Both the position numbers and the translations under genes were made by a program. The notes below the pieces were generated by a model. That model saw only the letters and a list, made by a program, of their open reading frames with translations, ran no database searches and was not told where the DNA came from. Shown piece by piece: positions 27,785 through 35,879 of a DNA stretch of 45,718 nucleotides (position 1 is its first letter; each line of letters starts with the position of its first letter). Source of the stretch: Halieaceae bacterium UBA5085 (lineage in GTDB: Bacteria > Pseudomonadota > Gammaproteobacteria > Pseudomonadales > Halieaceae); assembly GCA_002414665.1 (NCBI GenBank), contig DIAF01000006.1, positions 1,226-46,943 on the forward strand. The letters run 5' to 3'.

Positions 27785-28713
27785 CAGGGCCGGATCACAT
27801 CCACGCTGCGCTGCAGGAGATCAACCAGCGCGTGACCATCGCCGGCGTAATCGCCGCTGGGCACCAGGCGGTGCGCCGCCACCGCCGGCAGTACTGCCTG
27901 CAGGTCTTCCGGCACCACATGCTGTCTGCGGTTCATGAACGCCCAGGTCCGCGCACAGTTCAGCAACGCCAGCGCCCCGCGCGGTGACAGCCCCACCGCG
28001 AACTCGGGGCGCTCGCGGCTAAAGCCCACCAGACGCTGCAGATAGTCCAGCAGACTGTCAGCTACATGCACCTCGGCGGCCGCTGCGCGGCAGGACTCCA
28101 GTTCTCCGGGCGACAGACAGCGGCGCAGAACAGCCTCCGGCGTCTGCTGAGCACCACTACTGAGCAACATCTGCCGTTCAGCCTGGGCATCCGGATAACC
28201 CAGCTGCAGGCGCATGAGGAACCGATCGAGCTGACTTTCCGGCAGCGGGTACGTGCCCGACTGATGGATCGGGTTCTGTGTGGCAATCACGAAAAACGGT
28301 TGTGGCAGGCGCCGTGTTTCGCCTTCCACGGTGACCTGTCCCTCTGCCATTGCCTCCAGAAGCGCACTCTGGGTGCGCGGCGTCGTGCGGTTGATCTCAT
28401 CCGCCAGCAGTACCTGCGTGAATATGGGACCAGGATGGAAGGTAAAACTCGCATCATTGCGGTCATACACCGAAACACCCAGGATATCCGCTGGAAGCAG
28501 GTCGCTGGTGAATTGCACGCGCCGGTATGCGAGCCCCAGCACGGCGGCCAGGGCGTGCGACAGCGTGGTTTTGCCCATGCCGGGCAGGTCCTCTATCAGC
28601 AGATGCCCGCGCGCCAGGAGGCAACACAGAGCGAGCCTGATTTGCGCTTCCTTGCCCAGCAGCGCCTTGCCCACCTCGGCCACCGCATCGTCAATGGCGC
28701 CTACTGTATCCAT
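27784..28713 (-). CDS. MoxR family AAA+ ATPase
   Basis: Chaperone-like AAA+ ATPase of 309 residues. Walker A is EDLPGMGKTTLSHALA (about 41-56), Walker B is VLLADEINRTTPRTQSALLEAM (written for position: about 101-122, key residues DEINR), and sensor 1 is FFVIATQNP. A C-terminal helical lid domain follows. Known MoxR proteins help mature or activate partner proteins, often with von Willebrand or DUF58 proteins; here the partners are the two genes downstream. A GGAG sits eight bases before the ATG. The 58-base gap to metZ has no clear terminator, so read-through from metZ is possible. Confidence 0.94.
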   Translation of the reverse strand: MDTVGAIDDAVAEVGKALLGKEAQIRLALCCLLARGHLLIEDLPGMGKTTLSHALAAVLGLAYRRVQFTSDLLPADILGVSVYDRNDASFTFHPGPIFTQVLLADEINRTTPRTQSALLEAMAEGQVTVEGETRRLPQPFFVIATQNPIHQSGTYPLPESQLDRFLMRLQLGYPDAQAERQMLLSSGAQQTPEAVLRRCLSPGELESCRAAAAEVHVADSLLDYLQRLVGFSRERPEFAVGLSPRGALALLNCARTWAFMNRRQHVVPEDLQAVLPAVAAHRLVPSGDYAGDGHALVDLLQRSVDVIRP

Positions 28714-28771
28714 ACTGTTGCTCCTGCCCCTTCATGCTGCATTAGCAAGGTAGTACGCGGGAAATCCGTTT

Positions 28772-29968
28772 TCAGCCCGCCGCGTCGAGGCCGCGCTGCA
28801 GATCCCTGCGCAGATCGGCCACATCTTCTAGCCCGACAGCCACCCGGATCAGGCCATCGCTGATGCCCGCGGCAGCGCGCTGCTCGGCACTGAGGCGCCC
28901 GTGGGTGGTGGTTGCCGGATGCACAATGGTCGTTTTTGCATCACCAAGATTGGCCGTCAGCGAGAGCACCCGGGTTGCATCAATGCAACGCCAGGCAGCG
29001 GCCTGCCCGCCACGTACCTCAAACGACAGCACGCCCCCGAAGGCACTCTGCTGGCTGGCGGCCAGCGCATGCCCCGGGTGCTCTGGCAATCCAGCATAGA
29101 AGACACGCTGCACTTGTGGCTGCTGCTGCAGCCACAGGGCGAGTTCGAGTGCCGCCCGCGAGTGAGCCTCCATACGCAACCGTAATGTCTCCAGGCCCTT
29201 GAGAAAGACCCAGGCATTGAACGCGCTCATGGTGGGCCCGCAGGTGCGCAAGAAAACCACGACCTCGTCCATCAGGGCGCGCGAGCCAACGACCGCTCCC
29301 CCCACACAGCGTCCCTGGCCGTCGAGATACTTGGTGGCCGAATGAATGACAATATCCGCGCCCAGCGCCAGTGGCCGTTGCAAAGCCGGCGTGCAGAAAC
29401 AGTTGTCGACTACCAGTAACGCATCGTGCGCGTGTGCAAGTTCCGCCAGAGCGCGGATGTCGGCGACTTCACACAGCGGGTTCGACGGTGTTTCCAGGTA
29501 GAGGAGGCGCGTTTCCGGACGCAGTGCCGCACGCCACTGATCCATTGCAAGCAGCGGCACAAAGTCCACGCTTACGCCGAAGCGTGTCATGTAGCGTGCA
29601 AACAGGTTGGTTGTCGTCCCGAACACATCACGCGAGCAGATCACATGATCGCCGGCTTTCAGCAACGCCATGCAGGTACTGAGTATGGCTGCCATGCCGG
29701 AAGCCGTTGCCACCGCCGCTTCCCCCCCTTCCAGTGCTGCGAGACGTTCCTCGAAGCCACGCACCGTCGGGTTGGTGTAGCGGGAATACACATTCCCTGG
29801 GGAATCGCCGGAAAACCGGGCTGCCGCCTCTGCCGCGGAGCCGAACACGTAGCTGGAGGTAGCAAAAATCGGCTCGGAGTGTTCGCCCTCGGCTGTGCGG
29901 TGGATACCGGCGCGAATCGCGAGTGTATCCAGCCCCGCACCTGTCAGGGGATCATCTTGATCGCTCAT
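28772..29968 (-). CDS. metZ: O-succinylhomoserine sulfhydrylase
   Basis: PLP enzyme of the Cys/Met metabolism family that makes homocysteine from O-succinylhomoserine and sulfide, bypassing cystathionine. The 398-residue protein has the PLP lysine Lys213 in HSATKYLDGQGR, with YSRYTNPTVRGFEERLAALEG near residue 61 (key residues YSRYTNPT) and VDNCFCTPALQRPL before the lysine. Its position directly after purF (six-base gap) is the Pseudomonas order for metZ, which supports this name over metB or metC. Its homocysteine product is the substrate of MetH at 6280-9969, and its sulfide comes from the CysI route. Confidence 0.94.
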   Translation of the reverse strand: MSDQDDPLTGAGLDTLAIRAGIHRTAEGEHSEPIFATSSYVFGSAAEAAARFSGDSPGNVYSRYTNPTVRGFEERLAALEGGEAAVATASGMAAILSTCMALLKAGDHVICSRDVFGTTTNLFARYMTRFGVSVDFVPLLAMDQWRAALRPETRLLYLETPSNPLCEVADIRALAELAHAHDALLVVDNCFCTPALQRPLALGADIVIHSATKYLDGQGRCVGGAVVGSRALMDEVVVFLRTCGPTMSAFNAWVFLKGLETLRLRMEAHSRAALELALWLQQQPQVQRVFYAGLPEHPGHALAASQQSAFGGVLSFEVRGGQAAAWRCIDATRVLSLTANLGDAKTTIVHPATTTHGRLSAEQRAAAGISDGLIRVAVGLEDVADLRRDLQRGLDAAG

Positions 29969-29974
29969 AGTGCC

Positions 29975-31498
29975 TCAGCTGACGTCATTGTGTATCCCCA
30001 CCACGGTGCCCTCGGCAAGTACCCGCGCCCGGCTGCGGCTTTGCGCATCGTCATTGCGCAGTGCTTCGATACGCTCAAGGTAGGCCTGGTCGACATCCCC
30101 GGTCGGGTATTCACCATTGAACACAGAGCAGTCAAAACCCATCGTGCTCTTGTTGCCCTCCCGGGAACAGTTAATCAGGTCGTCGAGATCCTGATAGACC
30201 AGCCAGTCTGCTCCGATGGCATCACAGACTTCGGCGACGGTGCGACCGTGTGCAATCAGCTCCGACGCGGAAGGCATGTCGATGCCGTATACGTTGGGGT
30301 AACGTACAGGGGGTGCTGCGGAGGCGAAATACACCTTGTTGGCGCCCGCATCACGCGCCATCTGGATGATCTGCCGGCAGGTGGTACCGCGGACGATGGA
30401 ATCGTCCACCAACATCACATTCTTGCCTTCAAACTCCAGGGGCACCGGGTTGAGCTTCTGTCGCACCGACTTCTTGCGCTGGCTTTGGCCCGGCATGATG
30501 AACGTCCGCCCTATGTAGCGGTTTTTCATGAAACCTTCGCGAAACTTGATCCCCAGTTCCGAGGCCAGTGCCTGCCCGGCGATACGGCTGGTATCGGGAA
30601 TCGGTATCACGACATCGATATCGTGGTCGGGCCGTTCGCGCAGCACTTTGCGCGCCAGTGCCTCTCCCTGTCGCATCCGCGTCTTGTAGACAGAAATGCC
30701 ATCCATCAACGAATCGGGGCGCGCAAAATACACGTGCTCGAAGATGCAGGGGCGGAGCTGAGGGTTTTCCGCGCACTGACGACGGTACATTGCACCCCGG
30801 CTATCGATGAACACAGCCTCCCCCGGCGCGACATCTCCCAACATGCGAAACCCCAGTACATCCAGCGCCACGCTCTCCGAAGCCAGCATGTACTCGTCCC
30901 CGGCATCCGTCTGGCGCACGCCGACGACCAGTGGCCGGATACCCAGCGGGTCACGGAATCCCACCACGCCATAGTCGACGATCAGCGCCACGGCGGCATA
31001 GCCACCGCGGCAGCGACGGTGCACTGCGGTCACCGCCTGAAAGACATCCTCCGCTGTCGGGCTGAGCTTGCCCAGGGTTTGCAGCTCATGGGCGAATACG
31101 TTCAGCAGCACCTCCGAGTCCGAGTCGGTATTCAGGTGCCGCAGGTCGTCCTGGAACAGCTCCCGGGTGAGCTGTTCTGAATTCGTCAGGTTGCCGTTGT
31201 GCGCCAGCGCGATGCCGTAGGGCGAGTTGACATAGAACGGCTGGGCCAACGCTGTGCCGGAGCTGCCCGCTGTCGGATAGCGCACATGGCCGATACCCAT
31301 GGGCCCCTTGAGGCGCTGCATGTGATCCTGGCGGAAAACGTCACGCACCAGCCCCTCGCTCTTGCGCTGCGTGAAACGTCCACCGTGACAGGTCATGATC
31401 CCGGCAGCATCCTGGCCCCGGTGTTGCAGCACCGTCAGTGCGTCGTAGATATCAGGGCCTGCTGTGCCCTTGCCAACCAGTCCTACCAGCCCACACAT
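29975..31498 (-). CDS. purF: Amidophosphoribosyltransferase
   Basis: First committed enzyme of purine synthesis: transfers ammonia from glutamine to PRPP. The 507-residue protein begins MCGLVG, so Cys2 becomes the N-terminal nucleophile of the glutaminase domain after Met removal. QHRGQDAAGI, GHVRYPTAG and AHNGNLTN belong to this class II glutamine amidotransferase domain (about 1-250). The phosphoribosyltransferase domain has the PRPP loop VMLVDDSIVRGTT (about 360-372). It follows cvpA with an 18-base gap, the widespread cvpA-purF pair. Confidence 0.98.
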   Translation of the reverse strand: MCGLVGLVGKGTAGPDIYDALTVLQHRGQDAAGIMTCHGGRFTQRKSEGLVRDVFRQDHMQRLKGPMGIGHVRYPTAGSSGTALAQPFYVNSPYGIALAHNGNLTNSEQLTRELFQDDLRHLNTDSDSEVLLNVFAHELQTLGKLSPTAEDVFQAVTAVHRRCRGGYAAVALIVDYGVVGFRDPLGIRPLVVGVRQTDAGDEYMLASESVALDVLGFRMLGDVAPGEAVFIDSRGAMYRRQCAENPQLRPCIFEHVYFARPDSLMDGISVYKTRMRQGEALARKVLRERPDHDIDVVIPIPDTSRIAGQALASELGIKFREGFMKNRYIGRTFIMPGQSQRKKSVRQKLNPVPLEFEGKNVMLVDDSIVRGTTCRQIIQMARDAGANKVYFASAAPPVRYPNVYGIDMPSASELIAHGRTVAEVCDAIGADWLVYQDLDDLINCSREGNKSTMGFDCSVFNGEYPTGDVDQAYLERIEALRNDDAQSRSRARVLAEGTVVGIHNDVS

Positions 31499-31516
31499 TC
31501 CGCATATTCCTCGTTG

Positions 31517-32050
31517 TCAGAGACTCACCGCCGGCAGCCGACCGGCATTGAAATCGCCCAGGCGCTGCATCGCCCATTCGAGCAGCGCGTCAACCTGAGG
31601 CATCAGATAGGCCTGATGCAGCCAGACCTGGTCGCGCGGCGGCAACAATTCCCGGACCAGGAAGACCAGGACCAGCACAATAATGACACCGCGCGCAAAG
31701 CCGAAAATGGTCCCCAGCAGGCGGTCGAGGGTTCCCAGGCCGGTCGCCTTGACCAACTGCGCCAGTAGCAGGCTGACCAGTCCCGTGCACAGTAGAACGC
31801 CTACCAGAATCAGCAGCCAGGCGGCAATGTATCGAGCGGTCAGGTTGCTGATCAGCCCGGTCAGGCGTGACGCCAACTCGCCCGCGAACACATAGGCCAG
31901 TACAAACGCAGCAATCCAGCCAGCAAGCGAGAGCGCCTCCCGGGTAAACCCCCGTAGCAGACTGAGCAGTGTCGACAGGCTCACGATCGCCACAATCGCC
32001 CAGTCCACCCAGGTTAGCGCGTCAATATTCAGCACGGTGGCGTCCGCCAT
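31517..32050 (-). CDS. cvpA: CvpA family membrane protein
   Basis: A 177-residue inner-membrane protein with four hydrophobic helices and the family marks WVDWAIVAIVSLSTLLSLLR (about 14-33), GFTREALSLAGWI and a conserved GxxFGxxRG-like stretch (LLGTIFGFARGV). Named for colicin V production in E. coli; envelope function is suspected but unclear. It lies just upstream of purF as usual. The family normally starts near the WVDW segment, so a GTG six codons in is a possible alternative start. A strong GC hairpin covers the sequence just before the annotated ATG. Confidence 0.95.
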   Translation of the reverse strand: MADATVLNIDALTWVDWAIVAIVSLSTLLSLLRGFTREALSLAGWIAAFVLAYVFAGELASRLTGLISNLTARYIAAWLLILVGVLLCTGLVSLLLAQLVKATGLGTLDRLLGTIFGFARGVIIVLVLVFLVRELLPPRDQVWLHQAYLMPQVDALLEWAMQRLGDFNAGRLPAVSL

Positions 32051-32054
32051 CGCC

Positions 32055-32070
32055 CCGCCCGCGGGGGCGG
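32055..32070. repeat. GC-rich inverted repeat just before cvpA
   Basis: CCGCCC-GCGG-GGGCGG, a perfect 6-bp stem with a 4-base loop ending four bases upstream of the cvpA ATG. On the mRNA it would overlap the ribosome-binding region (GCGGGGCG). No T-run follows, so a terminator is unlikely. Confidence 0.45.
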
Positions 32071-32117
32071 CAGTCTACCAGTTTGATGCACCACACCAAA
32101 GTCAATCAGTCGCCTCA

Positions 32118-32768
32118 TCAGGGTAAATACCGCCGCACTAAGGACTTGACGCCGAACTCGGCATCCACCTGTGGACGCAGGGCGTCGAGGCGCGCGCGTT
32201 CAAACTTGGGGCCAACGTTGACCCGGTACATGGTTCGACCAGCGATATTGACCGGGTCCACCCAGGCCTTTTCGCCCATGGCCTCAAGCCGCTGCCGCAA
32301 CGCCTCTGCCTTGTCCTGGCTGCTGACGCTGGCCACCTGCAGCATCCACGCGATTGGTACACCCTGGCCATCAAGCTCTGGCTGCTCTGGCGCCTCATCG
32401 CGTGTTTCGCCCGCTGCCGGGGGCGCCGTGGGCTCCGTCTCTTCCGCCTCGGGTACAGGGCCGTCAGCAGCTGCCATCTCGACACCTGGGCCCGCCTCGG
32501 CCGTAGGCGCTGTCCAGGGCATTGCGTCCTCGCCTTCGGCAGCCTCTGTCTCTTCGGGCAGCGCAGCCTCAAGACCGGGTGAAGGACGTAAGCCAGCAGG
32601 ATCCGGCGCGGCAATGGGTGTGGTATCCACCTGCGGGCGAGGCGGAATGCGCAGGTCCTCGATGCTGCCATCGGGCTGCGGATCGACAAAGATAATGGGC
32701 CAGAAAATCACCCCGAGCGCGACCAGTATCAGCGCTCCAACGAGGCGTTGCTTGAGAATATCGTTCAC
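32118..32768 (-). CDS. dedD: SPOR domain protein, DedD-like
   Basis: Cell-division-associated protein that binds denuded septal peptidoglycan through a SPOR domain. The 216 residues comprise a short cytoplasmic start, one membrane helix (about 9-28, LVGALILVALGVIFWPIIFV), a long Pro/Ala/Glu-rich acidic linker (about 30-135) and a C-terminal SPOR domain (about 140-216, WMLQVASVSSQDKAEALRQR and MYRVNVGP). Placement between folC (three-base gap) and cvpA matches E. coli dedD. The SPOR region is complete. Confidence 0.93.
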   Translation of the reverse strand: MNDILKQRLVGALILVALGVIFWPIIFVDPQPDGSIEDLRIPPRPQVDTTPIAAPDPAGLRPSPGLEAALPEETEAAEGEDAMPWTAPTAEAGPGVEMAAADGPVPEAEETEPTAPPAAGETRDEAPEQPELDGQGVPIAWMLQVASVSSQDKAEALRQRLEAMGEKAWVDPVNIAGRTMYRVNVGPKFERARLDALRPQVDAEFGVKSLVRRYLP

Positions 32769-32771
32769 AGA

Positions 32772-34052
32772 CTACGCCTTTTCCCGTTCTCGCGCCAGCC
32801 AGGACATGGCCGCCGCAACTGTGTGGAAGGAGCCGAACACCAGCAACCGATCACCTGCTGTTGTGACGCTGCGCGCCCGGGCGAGGGCCTGGCGCAGGTT
32901 CCGGCTGACACTGATCATGCCTTCTCCCGCGGCGCGCAGGTGGGCCGCAATCGCAGCGGCAGTCGCAGCGCGGGCATTACCCGGCTGGTCTGCCAGAAAC
33001 CAGCCGTCTACCTCGCCGCGCATGAGGTTCAGCATGCTGGGAATATCCTTGTCGGCCATCGCGGAAAAAACTGCGATGGTCTTCTGCTCACAGGGTCTCT
33101 GTTGCAGAAACTCAACCAGCCTGGCCACAGCTGCGGGATTGTGCGCCACATCCAGGACGACCTGGATGGCGCCTATGGACATTGCCTGCCGCCGTCCCGG
33201 CACCTGCAGCGCAGGTAATACCGCCCTCGCCTCCTTATCGGACGCCGGGTGGCCGAGACATTCCAGCACCTGCAGTGCAGCGTAGAGGTTTTGCGCCAGC
33301 AACGCCGGGTTAGGTGACACCGGCAAATGGCGTCGTCCTCCGCCTGTGTCACTCACCCAGCCGTCCCAATGCGGCGCCGCGGGCTCGACGCCAAACGCCT
33401 CACCCAGCCAATAGGCACTGGCGCCACTGGCCGCAACGGCCTCGGCCAGCCCCGCAGGCACCTCGCTGCAGGCAATAACAGCGGGGATAGCTGGCCGGAG
33501 AATTCCTGCCTTTTCACGCCCAATAGCGTCGAGACTGTCTCCCAGCCAATCCTGGTGATCCAGCGCAATGCTGGTTATCACAGCGACACTGGGGTCGACT
33601 ATGTTCACCGCATCAAGACGACCGCCAAGGCCGACCTCGAGCACCACAATGTCAACCGCCTCCCGCTGAAACAGAAGCAGGCCAGCGAGGGTTGCAAACT
33701 CAAAATAAGTAAGCGAAATATCGCCCCTCGCCGCTTCAATGGTTTGTAGCGCGGAGACAATCTGCGCATCATTCGCTTCGCAGCCGCCAATACGAATGCG
33801 CTCATTGAAGCGCAAGAGATGTGGAGAGGTATACACGCCGGTGCGGAGGCCCTTGTGCGCCAGCAGCGCCTCAAGCGCGCCTACCACAGACCCCTTGCCA
33901 TTGGTCCCCGCGACAGTAACCACCGGCACAGCCACTGGCAGCAGCTGCAGACGGCGAGCCACAGCCGCAACACGCTCCAACCCCAGGTCGATTTCCCGCG
34001 GGTGCAGCGCTTCAAGACGCGCCAGCCATTCGGCCAGCGAATGCTCAGTCAT
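32772..34052 (-). CDS. folC: Dihydrofolate synthase/folylpolyglutamate synthase
   Basis: Mur-ligase-like ATP enzyme that adds glutamate to dihydropteroate and then to reduced folates. From ATG 34052 the protein has 426 residues, near E. coli FolC (422). The P-loop is GTNGKGSVV (from Gly49), with YTSPHLLRFNERIRI, YFEFATLAGLLLF and DVAHNPAA as further family blocks. The longer frame open to 34196 lies inside accD and is not used. The start overlaps the accD stop by eight bases and lacks a good ribosome-binding site, which fits coupling to accD. Confidence 0.96.
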   Translation of the reverse strand: MTEHSLAEWLARLEALHPREIDLGLERVAAVARRLQLLPVAVPVVTVAGTNGKGSVVGALEALLAHKGLRTGVYTSPHLLRFNERIRIGGCEANDAQIVSALQTIEAARGDISLTYFEFATLAGLLLFQREAVDIVVLEVGLGGRLDAVNIVDPSVAVITSIALDHQDWLGDSLDAIGREKAGILRPAIPAVIACSEVPAGLAEAVAASGASAYWLGEAFGVEPAAPHWDGWVSDTGGGRRHLPVSPNPALLAQNLYAALQVLECLGHPASDKEARAVLPALQVPGRRQAMSIGAIQVVLDVAHNPAAVARLVEFLQQRPCEQKTIAVFSAMADKDIPSMLNLMRGEVDGWFLADQPGNARAATAAAIAAHLRAAGEGMISVSRNLRQALARARSVTTAGDRLLVFGSFHTVAAAMSWLAREREKA

Positions 34053-34986
34053 CCGTGTGGTCGATACTCTCGGCTGACCCGGTGGCGTCTGCACTGCTGG
34101 CATCATCCTCGGCGTCCTCAGGCGATACGGGAACCTGGCCGGTAAATTTGCCCAACAGTCTGGCCAGCGTGTCGCGCATGTCATTGCGATGCACAATCAT
34201 GTCTATCGCACCATGCTCAAGCAGGAACTCGCTGCGCTGAAACCCTTTGGGCAGCTTCTGGCGAATGGTTTGTTCGATGATATTGGGGCCCGCAAAACCG
34301 GCCCGCGCGTCCGGCTCGGCAATATTCACATCGCCAAGCAACGCGAGTGAGGCGGACACGCCACCGTAGATAGGATCGGTCATCACCGAGACATAGGGAA
34401 CACCGGCGACTTTCATGCGCTCGATGACCGCACTGGTCTTGGCCATTTGCATCAGTGAAATCAGCGCTTCCTGCATGCGTGCCCCACCGGACGCCGAAAA
34501 ACAGACCAGTGGAATCCGCTCCTTGAGTGCCAGTTGCGCAGCGCGGGTGAATTTCTCGCCAACCGCGTAGCCCATTGAGCCACCGTGGAAAGCGAACTCG
34601 AAAGCAACGGTGACCAGGGGCATTCCCTGTAGCGTGCCGCTCATGGCAACCAGCGCGTCTTTTTCGCCGGTGGCCTTCTGCGCGGCAGAGAGGCGGTCGC
34701 GATAGCGCTTTTTATCGCGAAACTTCAGTCGGTCAACCGGTTCGATATCCGCAAGGATCTCCTGACGGCCCTCTCTGTCAAGAAAGATGTCCAGACGCCG
34801 CCGGGCACCAATGCGCATATGGTGATCACATTTCGGACAGACGTCATCGTTGCGCTCGACGTCAGGCCGATACAACACGGCATCACATTTGACGCACTTC
34901 TTCCACAGTCCCTCTGGCACACTGGAGCGGCGGGCGCCCTCTTCTTTGCGCACTCCGGAAGGCAGTATCTTGTCAATCCAGCTCAT
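34045..34986 (-). CDS. accD: Acetyl-CoA carboxylase carboxyltransferase subunit beta
   Basis: Beta subunit of the carboxyltransferase that, with AccA, makes malonyl-CoA for fatty acid synthesis. The 313-residue protein starts with the zinc ribbon Cys31-x2-Cys34 and Cys50-x2-Cys53, followed by the crotonase-fold domain with GGSMGYAVGEK, FSASGGARMQE and PIYGGVSASLALLGD. The tail after about residue 285 is acidic and serine-rich and probably disordered. Standing between trpA and folC is the common trpA-accD-folC arrangement. GGGGA lies just before the ATG. Confidence 0.98.
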   Translation of the reverse strand: MSWIDKILPSGVRKEEGARRSSVPEGLWKKCVKCDAVLYRPDVERNDDVCPKCDHHMRIGARRRLDIFLDREGRQEILADIEPVDRLKFRDKKRYRDRLSAAQKATGEKDALVAMSGTLQGMPLVTVAFEFAFHGGSMGYAVGEKFTRAAQLALKERIPLVCFSASGGARMQEALISLMQMAKTSAVIERMKVAGVPYVSVMTDPIYGGVSASLALLGDVNIAEPDARAGFAGPNIIEQTIRQKLPKGFQRSEFLLEHGAIDMIVHRNDMRDTLARLLGKFTGQVPVSPEDAEDDASSADATGSAESIDHTDD

Positions 34987-35009
34987 GGCATCCCCCGTTT
35001 GGTGGCACC

Positions 35010-35015
35010 ATTATA
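35010..35015 (-). promoter_or_regulatory. Perfect -10 hexamer upstream of accD
   Basis: TATAAT on the minus strand, 24 bases before the accD ATG, in the 46-base trpA-accD gap. No good -35 is seen 16-18 bases upstream (TCCTAG at best), so accD may have only a weak promoter of its own besides read-through from trp. Confidence 0.3.
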
Positions 35016-35032
35016 GACGCCGCCGGCGCCTT

Positions 35033-35854
35033 CTAGGAAGCGATGCTGTCCAATCCCGCGCGGATACTCGCAACCAGTTCCGCTGCCACCCGCAGCAGTT
35101 CCTCCTGGTTTGCGCCCTGTGCCGCCGCCCGGGCGATGGTCTCCACCAATGCGCTGCCCACGACCACGCCGTCGGCAGCTGCGCCCACGCGGCGCGCAGA
35201 TTCGGCATCCTTGATCCCGAAGCCCACTGCAAGTGGCAGCGTGGTGGCCTCACGAATGTGCGCGAGATGCTGCGCAACATCTTCCGCATCCAGGTGCCCG
35301 GCGCCGGTGACACCTTTCAGCGCCACGTAGTAAATAAAGCCACTGGCCTGATCCACGATCGACTGTATGCGCGCTTTCGGAGTGGTGGGCGCAACCAGGA
35401 AAATATTGTCCAGGCCTACGCGGTGCAGTTCGGCGTTGACGCCGGCGACCTCCTCCGGGGGTATATCGACCGTCAACAGTCCGTCCAGCCCGACCGCCGC
35501 TGCCTGGTCAGCAAAGCGGGCATAACCCATGTGCTCTACCGGGTTGGCATAACCCATAAGCAGCACAGGTGTTTCCGTGTCACGCTCGCGGAAGGTTGCG
35601 ACCATGGCCAGCGCGTCGCGGAGGCGAGCACCACTGGCAAGAGCGCGCTCATGGGCCTTCTGGATAACCGGCCCCTCGGACATGGGGTCCGAGAAAGGCA
35701 CACCCAGCTCGATAATGTCCGCACCAGCGGCCACCAGGGCATGCATCAGCGGCACTGTGCTCGCCAGGTCGGGGTCTCCCGCGACAATGTAGGGCACCAG
35801 CGCCTTCCGGCCCTGGGCGGCGAGCTGCTGGAAGCGCCCGGCTATCTTGCTCAC
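35033..35854 (-). CDS. trpA: Tryptophan synthase alpha subunit
   Basis: Cleaves indole-3-glycerol phosphate to indole, which is channelled to TrpB. From the GTG at 35854 the protein has 273 residues (E. coli 268). AAGGAG (forward 35863-35868) lies eight bases upstream, and the start MSKIAGRFQQL matches the family; the open frame to 35899 overlaps trpB and is rejected. Catalytic Glu49 is present (ADIIELGVPFSDP). The second catalytic position, Asp60 in E. coli, is Glu60 here (PMSEGP), a conservative but notable change. VPYIVAGDP and VGFGIKDAE complete the TIM barrel. Confidence 0.96.
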   Translation of the reverse strand: MSKIAGRFQQLAAQGRKALVPYIVAGDPDLASTVPLMHALVAAGADIIELGVPFSDPMSEGPVIQKAHERALASGARLRDALAMVATFRERDTETPVLLMGYANPVEHMGYARFADQAAAVGLDGLLTVDIPPEEVAGVNAELHRVGLDNIFLVAPTTPKARIQSIVDQASGFIYYVALKGVTGAGHLDAEDVAQHLAHIREATTLPLAVGFGIKDAESARRVGAAADGVVVGSALVETIARAAAQGANQEELLRVAAELVASIRAGLDSIAS

Positions 35855-35879
35855 TGCGTGTTCTCCTTGTGATGCCTGT

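Noticed and set aside
29426..31180. Long open frame of 584 codons on the plus strand
   Set aside because: It lies antisense to metZ and purF, which are certain; such shadows are expected in GC-rich DNA and it has no recognisable domain.
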